From Avoscillospira sp045589035 (GTDB lineage: Bacteria > Bacillota > Clostridia > Oscillospirales > Oscillospiraceae), in assembly GCA_045589035.1 (NCBI GenBank), contig JAZNFJ010000137.1, forward strand, positions 1-21,705: a stretch of DNA of 21,705 bases, given 5' to 3'. The notes under the pieces were generated by a model. It saw only the letters and a program-made list of their open reading frames with translations, was not told the DNA's origin and did no database searches. The translations under genes were made by a program, and so were the position numbers. The stretch's first letter is position 1. Each line of letters starts with the position of its first letter. Below are positions 1 to 6,591 of the stretch, in pieces.

Positions 1-284
1 GAGATCTGTCGATGGAGGAAGGGGAAACAGAAGAAAATTACCGCCTGCGTCTGACTGCCAGAGGCATCGAGAAGCTGTTGGAATGTCAGAAAACATGGGA
101 GTGTGCGTTCCTTCCGCTGGCCAGTGACTTCGGCACCAGATACGATCTGGGCGATATCCTAAAAGTATATCTGTATGATTATGGAATCGCTCTAAAAGCC
201 AGGGTGACACGGTTTACCCAGAAAACACAAAAAAATAAGACCTCAACCACGATCGAGGTCGGAAGTATTACTATAACGAGGTGA
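1..284 (+). CDS. Siphovirus tail protein, ReqiPepy6 Gp37-like, C-terminal end (partial)
   Basis: The reading frame is open from the first bases of the window, so only about the last 94 codons are present. The ending combines a short charged stretch, a region resembling 'GD.. V..YDYGI...ARV' (YDLGDILKVYLYDYGIALKARV) and a final beta-rich segment. This matches the C-terminus of the ReqiPepy6 Gp37-like tail proteins of Gram-positive siphoviruses, which form part of the distal tail or tail-associated structure. The next gene starts 4 bases downstream behind a GAGGTGA ribosome binding site, so the genes are in one late operon. The family call rests on remembered pattern only and the missing N-terminus cannot be assessed. 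Confidence 0.55.
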   Translation, partial: DLSMEEGETEENYRLRLTARGIEKLLECQKTWECAFLPLASDFGTRYDLGDILKVYLYDYGIALKARVTRFTQKTQKNKTSTTIEVGSITITR

Positions 285-288
285 TCTA

Positions 289-1419
289 ATGTCGCTTATC
301 ACTTATCCGTTGAACGATATCGACTATACTGCGGAAGATGCTGAACTGTTCCACTGTACCAGGTCCAGCGGTGTCTATGCGAAGGATGCGTTTAAATGCA
401 CCTGTACCGGAACAAACAATACCATAACGATCGGGCCGGGTATCGCATGGATTCGCAACTCGGATTTTTCCGGCAAGGTGGTTGCACTAAAGTCAAATCT
501 TAATTTATCCCTAAATGTACCGGATGCCACATACCCGAGAATCGACACGGTTGTTCTCCTTTTCAATGCGTCCACAAATAAATCGTCCATTGGAATTAGA
601 GCGGGAACCGCTGCGAGTTCACCGGTCGCGACATCGAGAAACACGTCAGCATCTTTGTATGAATTGCATTTATTTCATATCAGACGGGAACCTGGGGCAA
701 CAGCAGTCACGGCAGCAGATATCACGGATCTGCGGTTGGACTCCAAATATTGCGGTCTGATGGCAGATTCTGTCACCAGTATCGATACAAGCGCAATCAA
801 TTCACAGGTAAAATCGCTCCTTAGTAGACTGGAAAAGGAAATCGAAAGTCGGCTCGAGTCGGTGGATAATTCTCTGAATAACAATTCCCAGGGCGTTCCG
901 ATTCCGACTGTGAATCAGGCCGGTTTTTTTATTCGGGCGACTGCAGCTGGAACGGCATATGAATTGGTTGACTTGATCAATCTTCATATCTGGAAAAAAT
1001 ACACTGCGAATCCGGCTATGACTGAAACCACAAAAACAGGAGTTGACAGTACTTCTGTTGTAAATGCAAACGCAAACCTTGAGTATGCGGATGAAATTAG
1101 CGTTGTGGATGGCGTCATTTCGCTGGTAAACCCCAAAACTGTCAAAGCAACAAGCGATGATGCGCTGGAAGCTGCAATTTTGGGAAAATACATCTACGCA
1201 CCAAGACAAAGTGCATATTGCTTTGTTCCTGAAAATGCTACTGCGGGAGCCCGTACAGTGTTAAGCACAAATACCTATTATGTTTCGCCGCTTGTTGTGC
1301 TGGCTGCCGGTGGTGAAAAGGTTGGTTTGATTGCGGATCCGAGCAGAGATGCCTATCCCGACAACGGAGAGCATACCGATGGATTCTGGTATGAATACCA
1401 CAAGCAGCTGGGGGAATGA
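289..1419 (+). CDS. Phage tail/baseplate appendage protein
   Basis: This 376-residue protein starts at an ATG preceded by GAGGTGATCTA. Its N-terminal half (about residues 1-155) has the look of Gram-positive phage baseplate or receptor-binding N-terminal domains: a GPGIAWI turn near residue 50, a 'YPRIDTVVL' segment near 82 and an 'ADITDLR' segment near 143. A short coiled-coil-like stretch (about 170-196) follows, typical of trimeric appendages, and then a C-terminal part without recognised motifs. It lies between the Gp37-like protein and the BppU-like protein and its stop codon overlaps the region of the next start, so it belongs to the tail-tip operon. The exact structural role is inferred from position and general pattern. 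Confidence 0.6.
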   Translation: MSLITYPLNDIDYTAEDAELFHCTRSSGVYAKDAFKCTCTGTNNTITIGPGIAWIRNSDFSGKVVALKSNLNLSLNVPDATYPRIDTVVLLFNASTNKSSIGIRAGTAASSPVATSRNTSASLYELHLFHIRREPGATAVTAADITDLRLDSKYCGLMADSVTSIDTSAINSQVKSLLSRLEKEIESRLESVDNSLNNNSQGVPIPTVNQAGFFIRATAAGTAYELVDLINLHIWKKYTANPAMTETTKTGVDSTSVVNANANLEYADEISVVDGVISLVNPKTVKATSDDALEAAILGKYIYAPRQSAYCFVPENATAGARTVLSTNTYYVSPLVVLAAGGEKVGLIADPSRDAYPDNGEHTDGFWYEYHKQLGE

Positions 1420-1421
1420 GT

Positions 1422-1928
1422 ATGCAGATCGCTAAGGTGAGAATCAGTGGAGTGGAAGCGAAAGCTGTTGAGAGAAGGACCATCCCTATGGGCATCGTGG
1501 GCGCAACAGTTTCGCTTGAGTATACTGATCCATTATGGGATAACCTCCAAAAGACCGTAGTATTCCGGGGCGCTGTTACGCGGGATGTCCTGGACGCTGG
1601 TGTATCTGTCACCGTCCCGGCTGATGTGGTATCAAAGCCCCGCATACTGCTTCAGGTAGGTGTCTATGGAACTGACGCGGCGGGGAATCTTGCAATTCCA
1701 ACACTCTGGGCGGATTTGGGTATTGTTCGTGATGCGGCAGATCCTTCCGGAGATGCGTCCGCCGATCCGGAGCTCCCGATCTGGGCGCAGCTGCAGAAGG
1801 AGATCGAGAGCCTGAAGCAGAATGGTGGGGGGTCCATATCCGTGGAAGCGGAAGACGATGCCCTGGTTATTACAACGTCCCTCCTGGTGAATACCGAGGG
1901 GGACGCAATTGTTATCGGAGGTGTATAA
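1422..1928 (+). CDS. BppU-like baseplate upper protein, N-terminal-type domain
   Basis: This 168-residue protein resembles the N-terminal domain of lactococcal-type BppU baseplate proteins, which anchor receptor-binding appendages to the tail tip. Visible features are an early beta-rich domain (about 1-110) containing 'LEYTDPLW' and 'PRILLQVGVYG', followed by a short acidic linker, a helical 'IWAQLQKEIESL' segment (about 123-135) and a short beta tail. An ATG at 1416 is also in frame, but the GGGGG ribosome binding site at 1410-1414 sits at proper spacing only for 1422. It is directly followed by the GDPD tail protein, so it may be the connector for that enzyme-bearing appendage (inference). 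Confidence 0.6.
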   Translation: MQIAKVRISGVEAKAVERRTIPMGIVGATVSLEYTDPLWDNLQKTVVFRGAVTRDVLDAGVSVTVPADVVSKPRILLQVGVYGTDAAGNLAIPTLWADLGIVRDAADPSGDASADPELPIWAQLQKEIESLKQNGGGSISVEAEDDALVITTSLLVNTEGDAIVIGGV

Positions 1929-3791
1929 ATGCTTTACAGACGATTGATTATCAACGGTACGGAATACGTGCTGGCTGTGAGCCAGTCCGGATCCGGAGCA
2001 CCCGCGGAGACCACCGTAGGTGCAGTCGGTGTTCTGTACATGGATACCGATGATGGCAGCCTTTACAAATGCACCGGCGCAGCTGATGGTAAGTATACTT
2101 GGGAACCCCTGGGAACCGGTAACGGTACCGGCCAAGATGGCCAGAATGGCGAAGACGGCGGCTACTACATCCCGGAGGTGACGCAGCTCACCGACACTAC
2201 CATGGAGGTAGCTTTCACGCCCAGCAAGGCGGGGATGCCTGCGGTGCAGCCTGCAACGGTCAAACTGCCTGTGGGATCTGGTTCGGGTTCGTCCACAAAT
2301 GTGAATCTTACACACCAGAACTTCAAAGCAATTGCACATCGGGGCTACCATGTGACCGCCGCACAAAACTCTTTGCAGTCTATTAAAGATGCGGCTGACG
2401 GTGGATTCCCGTGGGTAGAGTTGGATATCCGCAAATGCGCAGACGGAGTATATGTACTTGCACACGATGAAAACATTACTCTGTATAGCAACGGAATAGC
2501 AGTATCGGTTACGATTGCAAACGCAAGGTACGCAGACATTAAGAATTATACGTGGGATTCCGATGGGCAGTATAGAATCAGCACATTGCAAGCCGCCTTC
2601 GCTGAGATGCGGAAACACGGAGTCAAAGCTATCCTTGATAGAAAGTCAGGGACTAATACTGAGATCATGCAGATCGCCGCTACCTCTGGCATGCTGGACT
2701 ATGTTTTACTGTCCTACGCAAGCCCAGTGGCGGCGAATGGTGAAACGACATTGCTGAAAAAGTACAAGAATATTCCAATCAGAGTTATCCCCACTGAATA
2801 TGCGGCAATGGTAGCACTCATGGATAGCGTGGACAATCCCGTATTCGCAGATGTTAACGCATCTACGAATAACCACAAACAGCAATATCTAAATATCGCC
2901 CTTTCTTGTGGTGTGCCGATCCTGTTTTCTGGGTGTACCACTTCCAACTATGCAGTATGGGCAGGCGTGGCGAATGGCGGTATGGCGAACGATTCCGACA
3001 ACATTTCTGTTTCTGACTTTATTAACCTAATTTCTGCTGATTATGACACGCCTTGCACGATTACCGCAGACGATACGCTGACGATGGAAGTCGGGACAAA
3101 CAGTGCTGTTTCCGCAAATAGTGATGTAAACGGCATAGCTGGATACGTTTATGCGTATTCTGACAATCCTGCTGTTGCGGTGGTACAGCAGACCACGTTC
3201 GGGCAGAACATCAATGTAACTGTGACAGCTAAAGCGGCTGGCTCTGCAAATGTCCGGCTGTTTACTGCTGCGGGTGCTGTCCACGATATTGCAGTAACAG
3301 TCAGGGCAACGGATAGCGGCGGTGGAGATTCTGGCGGAAATGACGGGCCTATTGTAGAGCAAACTACGCTTTGGCTGGCCGGAACCACGGGCAGCATCAG
3401 GTCTGGTGGTAATACAACCGCAATACTTTTCAATAACTCTGGTTCGACGGGACGAGCAACGTATGTGGCTAATGAAGGCACTGTTCCCTTACAGGTTGTC
3501 GATAATACCGGAAACTATACGGTCACTCCGTATTATCCGGTTCTCATTCCTGCTGGATGTACGAAAGTCACAGTCACTTGTCCCGGTTATACATGGGGTG
3601 TGGCTCCGCTGAAATTGTCCGACGATAATTGGGTAAGAATTTCCGATCCCGGCTGGCAGGCTTTGGACGGAAGCACTTATGTGTTCACAGATGCTGATGC
3701 TCAAGCCGTGCTTATCAACCTCAAGTACGGAACGGCGGGAACTGAGCCGATTACCAGCGTTCCTGACACCGTAACTGTGGAATTCTCTTAA
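1929..3791 (+). CDS. Tail appendage protein with glycerophosphodiester phosphodiesterase domain
   Basis: This 620-residue protein has a short N-terminal virion-type domain (about 1-65), a Gly-rich linker, a GDPD-like TIM-barrel domain (about 133-370), an Ig-like (Big_2-type) domain (about 375-460), a Gly/Ser/Asp linker and a beta-rich C-terminal domain. GDPD hallmarks are the AHRG motif (H137), the ELD metal-ligand pair (E164, D166) and the catalytic HD (H179). Two usual residues differ: the PEN motif after HRG reads AQN, and the later barrel acid appears as D237 in LDRK. GDPDs hydrolyse glycerophosphodiesters; in a tail protein the likely substrate is glycerol-phosphate teichoic acid at the host surface (inference). 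A GGAGG at 1917-1921 supports the start. It is probably the last tail gene of the operon. Confidence 0.75.
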   Translation: MLYRRLIINGTEYVLAVSQSGSGAPAETTVGAVGVLYMDTDDGSLYKCTGAADGKYTWEPLGTGNGTGQDGQNGEDGGYYIPEVTQLTDTTMEVAFTPSKAGMPAVQPATVKLPVGSGSGSSTNVNLTHQNFKAIAHRGYHVTAAQNSLQSIKDAADGGFPWVELDIRKCADGVYVLAHDENITLYSNGIAVSVTIANARYADIKNYTWDSDGQYRISTLQAAFAEMRKHGVKAILDRKSGTNTEIMQIAATSGMLDYVLLSYASPVAANGETTLLKKYKNIPIRVIPTEYAAMVALMDSVDNPVFADVNASTNNHKQQYLNIALSCGVPILFSGCTTSNYAVWAGVANGGMANDSDNISVSDFINLISADYDTPCTITADDTLTMEVGTNSAVSANSDVNGIAGYVYAYSDNPAVAVVQQTTFGQNINVTVTAKAAGSANVRLFTAAGAVHDIAVTVRATDSGGGDSGGNDGPIVEQTTLWLAGTTGSIRSGGNTTAILFNNSGSTGRATYVANEGTVPLQVVDNTGNYTVTPYYPVLIPAGCTKVTVTCPGYTWGVAPLKLSDDNWVRISDPGWQALDGSTYVFTDADAQAVLINLKYGTAGTEPITSVPDTVTVEFS

Positions 3792-3808
3792 TCCTTACCC
3801 GAAACCTT

Positions 3809-3831
3809 ACTTATGACTACATAAGACTACA
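3809..3831. repeat. Inverted and direct repeats beside the ribbon-helix-helix gene
   Basis: CTTATG (3810-3815) and CATAAG (3820-3825) form an inverted repeat with a 4-base spacer, and GACTAC occurs twice (3815-3820 and 3825-3830). The octamer AAGACTAC recurs on the minus strand inside the promoter of the nearby ribbon-helix-helix gene. These may be operator sites for that protein, but this is inferred from repetition alone. Confidence 0.3.
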
Positions 3832-3844
3832 CAAGAAAACAAAA

Positions 3845-3866
3845 AGAGGGGCTTAAAAACCCCTCT
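3845..3866 (-). terminator. Intrinsic terminator overlapping the end of the RHH gene
   Basis: AGAGGGG (3845-3851) and CCCCTCT (3860-3866) form a 7-bp stem. Read on the minus strand the stem is followed by TTTTTG, a proper U-tract. The stop codon of the minus-strand RHH gene lies in the loop. On the plus strand the hairpin could also slow transcription leaving the tail operon, but there is no clear T run on that side. Confidence 0.65.
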
Positions 3867-4020
3867 CTTTGAGCCAAACATCGACAGCTTTTTGCACGAC
3901 CCAGCTGATGCTCCGTTCCTCTGCCTGACAGTATTTGATGATCCGTTCGAGCAGAGCTGGAGGCATGGAAACCTGCTGGGGCTTGTGATGTGTCGATGGG
4001 TCGGTCTTTGCTCTCGGCAT
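3853..4020 (-). CDS. Small ribbon-helix-helix DNA-binding protein
   Basis: This 55-residue minus-strand gene is supported by a strong GGAGGTGA ribosome binding site just upstream of its ATG, a promoter and its own terminator. The protein has a basic N-terminus, a short beta-strand candidate (PQQVSMP, about 14-20) and two helices (about 21-32 and 36-52, with the 'ERSISWVVQKAVDVWL' pattern), which is the layout of CopG/Arc-type regulators. Such proteins bind DNA as dimers through the paired strands. It is the only minus-strand gene between the tail and lysis modules, suggesting an independently expressed regulator active in lysogens (inference). Targets might include the GACTAC repeats at both ends of the gene. 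Confidence 0.75.
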   Translation of the reverse strand: MPRAKTDPSTHHKPQQVSMPPALLERIIKYCQAEERSISWVVQKAVDVWLKERGF

Positions 4021-4041
4021 GAGCAATCACCTCCAGGCTCA

Positions 4042-4070
4042 TTTTATCATGCGTAGTCTTGTATAGCAAT
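4042..4070 (-). promoter_or_regulatory. Promoter of the RHH gene
   Basis: On the minus strand TTGCTA and TAAAAT are separated by 17 bp, a good sigma-A-type promoter spacing, about 20 bp upstream of the ribosome binding site. The spacer contains AAGACTAC, the octamer also found at 3823-3830 on the plus strand, a candidate autoregulatory site. Confidence 0.45.
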
Positions 4071-4172
4071 GGGTTTGGGTACGCAGACCCCGGCAAATAT
4101 TTTTACCTTACCCGTATGTTAACCAACCCAGGGCCGGGAAACCGGCCCACCACCACAAAGGAGGAAATTATC

Positions 4173-4442
4173 ATGAACGAAAAGGAATTTGTATCTCTGT
4201 GCAAGAAGACTGTTGCAGAGTATGCAAACAACCATCTCGACAAGTCCGACGGCAAGCAGATCACCGAGGACGATGTGTTCATTGTCTGGATGTGCAAGAC
4301 GCTGCAGAACAACAAGGCCCTGGCCAGCACCACCCTGTTTGATGGAATGTACTACGAGCTGACCTTCAACGGTAACAAGAAGGAACTGTACGTCGATGCC
4401 TACAAGAAGTGGGAAAACTACGCTGTCAACGTGGGAGGTTAA
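4173..4442 (+). CDS. DUF6275 family phage protein
   Basis: This 89-residue protein starts at an ATG behind AAGGAGG (4158-4164); an in-frame ATG further upstream (4059) lacks such a site. It matches the remembered pattern of DUF6275, a small protein found in phages of Gram-positive gut bacteria: an N-terminal helix, an 'IVWMCKTLQNNKALASTT' core (about 34-51), 'DGMYYELTFNG' (about 53-63) and a C-terminal 'KKELYVDAYKKWENY'. The function is unknown. It lies at the head of the gene group leading to the endolysin and holin, followed after 4 bases by a secreted protein gene, so it is probably a late gene. Confidence 0.7.
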   Translation: MNEKEFVSLCKKTVAEYANNHLDKSDGKQITEDDVFIVWMCKTLQNNKALASTTLFDGMYYELTFNGNKKELYVDAYKKWENYAVNVGG

Positions 4443-4446
4443 GAAC

Positions 4447-4701
4447 ATGAAAAAGATTCTCGCTCTGATTCTGGCTGTGCTGCTGATTGTGGCCATGGCC
4501 GTACCCGCCTACGCTGTCACTCCCAAGTACGAATTTCCTGACATGCCGGAGATTCCCAACATCTCCGATGACATCAAGATCGAGATCGACATCCCCGACA
4601 GCTTCTGGGATAAGTGGTTTAAGGATCATCCCATCAAGCTTCCCACCTTCAAACTGCCCAGCGAGGAGCTGAAAGAGCGCCTCAAGGGCGCTTTCGACTG
4701 A
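4447..4701 (+). CDS. Small secreted phage protein of unknown function
   Basis: This 84-residue protein begins with a textbook Sec signal peptide: MKK, a hydrophobic core of about 14 residues, and an AYA cleavage motif ending at residue 23. The mature part of about 60 residues is acidic at first and then Pro- and Lys-rich (PDMPEIPNI, IKLPTFKLP), with no Cys. The start is set by GGGAGG at 4433-4438 and by the signal peptide; a longer frame opening upstream is not credible. It lies in the run DUF6275, secreted protein, Cys-rich gene, endolysin, holin. A role in lysis, envelope modification or superinfection exclusion would fit, but nothing in the sequence decides this. Confidence 0.65.
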   Translation: MKKILALILAVLLIVAMAVPAYAVTPKYEFPDMPEIPNISDDIKIEIDIPDSFWDKWFKDHPIKLPTFKLPSEELKERLKGAFD

Positions 4702-4702
4702 T

Positions 4703-4841
4703 ATGGACTGCACCAAATGCGGCAACGTTGGCCGCTGTTTGACGCTGTTTGACGCTGATCAAGGGAGGGATGGTGCCGTACTGCGGCGGCTCCCTCTGTA
4801 AACCAATTCCTAAGGAGGAAACCAAACATGAAAAATGTTAA
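4703..4841 (+). pseudogene. Small Cys-rich (zinc-ribbon-like) gene broken by a 10-bp tandem duplication
   Basis: The frame opening at 4703 encodes MDCTKCGNVGRCLTL and ends early at codon 33. The decamer GCTGTTTGAC occurs twice in tandem (4734-4743, 4744-4753). Taking out one copy restores a continuous 42-codon frame running to 4841, ending GGMVPYCGGSLCKPIPKEETK plus a few residues, and overlapping the endolysin start by 14 bases. The restored protein has CxxC near the N-terminus and a CxxxxC near residue 24-29, as in small zinc-ribbon proteins. The restored product is inferred; as written, the gene is frameshifted. It could also be a sequencing or assembly artefact, or a reversible length switch. 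Confidence 0.5.
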
Positions 4842-5775
4842 GGCGGGTCACACCCACCCTATTGTGTGCCTGGACGCTGGCCACTATGGCAAGAAGTACA
4901 ATCACAGTCCCGTGGTGGAGGATTACTACGAATCTGAGGCCATGTGGCGGCTGACGGCCTACGAAAAGGCTGAGCTGGAGCGCTACGGCATTGAGGTCTG
5001 GCTGACCCGGAGAAACATCGACGACAACCCCGGCCTGTCCGAGCGGGGCAGAATGGCCGCTGATGTGGACGGATTCGGCAGTAACCATTCCAATGCCTGC
5101 AACAGCGAGAAGGTTGACCGGGTGTGCGGTATCTGTTTCGTGGATGATGACTGCGGAGCTGCAGATGAAGCGAGCCGGGAGCTGGCCACGCTGATGGCCC
5201 AGACCGTGGCAGAAGTCATGCAGACCAATGACCCGGTGAAGATTTACAGCCGGGCCGCCGACTTTGACCGGGATAAGGATGGACGGCTGGACGATGAATA
5301 CTACGGCGTTCTGAAGGGCGCTCACGAGGTGAAAACCCCTGGCTTTATCCTGGAACACAGCTTCCACACCAATACCCGGGCGGCCAAGTGGCTGCTCCAG
5401 GACGAAAATCTGAAACGTCTGGCAAAAGCCAAGGCGAAGGCCTGGGCGCAGTGGTTCGATCTGCCCACTGAGGATACCGGAAGCTCCGGCAGCGGCTCCG
5501 CTCCGGAACCCGAGCCTGTGCCGGAGATTAAGGCCGTGAATATCGATGAGGCGGAGAGCTTCAACAAAGCCTACGCCGGTACATATCTGATCCAGAGCGA
5601 TGACGGCATCCTGAATCTGCGCAGCGGTGCAGGCTCCAAGAAGACCCTGGTGGAGGCCATGAAGTCCGGCCAGCGGGTGTACTGCCAGGGCGAATACACC
5701 GGAAAGTGGCTGCTTGTGGTCAGCGAGAACCACCGGTACGGCTACTGCCACAAGAGCTATCTGAAGAAAATCTAA
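4828..5775 (+). CDS. Endolysin: N-acetylmuramoyl-L-alanine amidase (Amidase_3) with SH3-type domain
   Basis: This 315-residue protein cleaves the bond between N-acetylmuramic acid and L-alanine in peptidoglycan to release phage. The catalytic domain (about 11-212) carries the zinc ligands and catalytic acid expected of Amidase_3: H19 in LDAGH, a Glu in the ESEAMW region (E35 or E37), H87 in SNHSNA and E176 in LEHSFHTN. A Pro/Glu/Ser linker (about 213-240) leads to an SH3-like wall-binding domain (about 252-315: ILNLRSGAGS, GQRVYC, YGYCHKSYL). There is no signal peptide, so export depends on the holin encoded 13 bases downstream. AAGGAGG at 4811-4817 sets the start. Confidence 0.92.
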   Translation: MKNVKAGHTHPIVCLDAGHYGKKYNHSPVVEDYYESEAMWRLTAYEKAELERYGIEVWLTRRNIDDNPGLSERGRMAADVDGFGSNHSNACNSEKVDRVCGICFVDDDCGAADEASRELATLMAQTVAEVMQTNDPVKIYSRAADFDRDKDGRLDDEYYGVLKGAHEVKTPGFILEHSFHTNTRAAKWLLQDENLKRLAKAKAKAWAQWFDLPTEDTGSSGSGSAPEPEPVPEIKAVNIDEAESFNKAYAGTYLIQSDDGILNLRSGAGSKKTLVEAMKSGQRVYCQGEYTGKWLLVVSENHRYGYCHKSYLKKI

Positions 5776-5788
5776 GGAGGACAAAAAT

Positions 5789-6301
5789 ATGAATGAGAAC
5801 ATGATGACGATCAAGACCGCGATCGTGGCTTTCTTCACCGCGCTGGGAGCGTTCCTGGGCTGGAAGGGAGTGATGCTGCTGGCCTGGGTGGGAGTGATGG
5901 CCGTGGATTACCTGTCCGGTACCGCTGCTGCCCTGAAGGACGGAAGCTGGTGCAGCGCCGTAGCTAGAGAGGGCCTGTGGCACAAGGGCGGCATGATCCT
6001 GGTGGTACTGGTAGCGGCCATCACAGACGCGGTGATGGTGATGATTGCAGAGTATGTACCCATCGGCATCCAGTGGCCCGGTATTTTGATGCCGCTGGTG
6101 CTGGCATGGTACATCATTACGGAGCTGGGCTCCATCCTGGAGAACGCAGTGAAAATGGGCGCGAAAATCCCCGGCTGGCTGGTGCAGCTGCTGAAGGCCA
6201 GCGCCGATCTGGTGGAGCACGCCGGTGATGCAGTGGTGCATCCGGACCAGGATGAAAACCATGTAGAAGGCTTTGCGAAGCTGCCTGAAACCGAAGAGTA
6301 A
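5789..6301 (+). CDS. Phage holin, TcdE/Holin_4 type
   Basis: This 170-residue membrane protein makes the lesions that let the endolysin reach the wall. Hydrophobic segments are visible at about 9-35, 67-90 and 95-112, with the family-typical stretch 'VMAVDYLSGTAAA' (about 36-48) and 'WHKGGM' (about 64-69). The C-terminal tail (about 125-170) is soluble and acidic and longer than the minimal family core. AAGGAGG lies just before the ATG, 13 bases after the endolysin stop, so the two are co-transcribed. A strong hairpin follows at once, marking the end of the late operon. Confidence 0.9.
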   Translation: MNENMMTIKTAIVAFFTALGAFLGWKGVMLLAWVGVMAVDYLSGTAAALKDGSWCSAVAREGLWHKGGMILVVLVAAITDAVMVMIAEYVPIGIQWPGILMPLVLAWYIITELGSILENAVKMGAKIPGWLVQLLKASADLVEHAGDAVVHPDQDENHVEGFAKLPETEE

Positions 6302-6306
6302 AGATG

Positions 6307-6337
6307 AACCCTCCCCGGAGCTGATCTGGGGAGGGTT
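6307..6337 (+). terminator. Hairpin at the end of the lysis operon
   Basis: AACCCTCCCC (6307-6316) and GGGGAGGGTT (6328-6337) form a perfect 10-bp stem with an 11-base loop directly after the holin stop. No long T run follows, so it may act as a weak or factor-assisted terminator or as a 3' end stabiliser. Confidence 0.6.
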
Positions 6338-6359
6338 CTGACATGGTACGTTTTATAAA

Positions 6360-6377
6360 TTGATACTTAGTTGATAC
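6360..6377. repeat. Left integrase arm-type repeats (2 x TTGATAC)
   Basis: TTGATAC occurs at 6360-6366 and 6371-6377, 11 bp apart. The same heptamer occurs three times on the other side of the tRNA-derived core with the same 11-bp period. The arrangement is that of arm-type sites bound by the N-terminal domain of a phage tyrosine integrase. Two AAAATGAC copies (6389-6396 and 6399-6406) lie between this arm and the core. Confidence 0.65.
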
Positions 6378-6434
6378 GTATAGCATCAAAAATGACCGAA
6401 AATGACTCTATAAAGCGGTTTTAGACCATGTTAG

Positions 6435-6484
6435 CTTGAATGGGGTTCAAGAGGCCGCTGGTTCGAATCCAGTAACTCGGACCA
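6435..6484 (+). other. attP: attP core: 3' half of a tRNA-Pro(GGG) gene
   Basis: The segment folds as the anticodon arm (CTTGA, loop ATGGGGT with anticodon GGG, TCAAG), variable loop AGGCC, T arm (GCTGG, TTCGAAT, CCAGT), acceptor strand AACTCGG, discriminator A and CCA of a tRNA-Pro. The 5' acceptor strand and D arm are absent upstream, so it is not a complete tRNA. Phages that integrate into tRNA genes carry such 3' halves to rebuild the gene. The integrase gene and flanking arm repeats confirm the role. Exact core ends cannot be set without attB. Confidence 0.75.
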
Positions 6485-6518
6485 AAAAGACCAGAAACGA
6501 ACAGTTTCTGGTCTTTTT
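6484..6518 (+). terminator. Strong intrinsic terminator after the attP core
   Basis: A perfect 15-bp inverted repeat (6484-6498 with 6504-6518) around the loop GAACA is followed by a T-rich run. It begins at the CCA end of the tRNA fragment, so after integration it would terminate the host tRNA-Pro transcript, and it also shields attP from readthrough. The stem has T runs at both ends and may work in both directions. Confidence 0.85.
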
Positions 6519-6559
6519 TCTTTTGTGAAGTTTTGGGGCGATATGGGTTTTCTCAGTCG

Positions 6560-6588
6560 TTGATACGGGATTGATACTCGGTTGATAC
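6560..6588. repeat. Right integrase arm-type repeats (3 x TTGATAC)
   Basis: TTGATAC lies at 6560-6566, 6571-6577 and 6582-6588, each 11 bp apart, ending 3 bases before the integrase stop codon. Together with the two left copies they bracket the tRNA-derived core. This is the classical arrangement of arm sites in attP of lambda- or Tn916-like systems. Confidence 0.65.
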
Positions 6589-6591
6589 CTA

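Noticed and set aside
1632..2618. A 328-codon minus-strand frame across the BppU-like and GDPD genes
   Set aside because: It crosses two well-supported tail genes on the other strand and shows no domain.
4810..5838. A 342-codon minus-strand frame antisense to the endolysin
   Set aside because: The endolysin is unambiguous, and the antisense frame is a by-product of its codon use.
6435..6484. A complete tRNA-Pro gene
   Set aside because: The 5' acceptor strand and D arm are missing upstream; only the 3' half needed for attachment is present.
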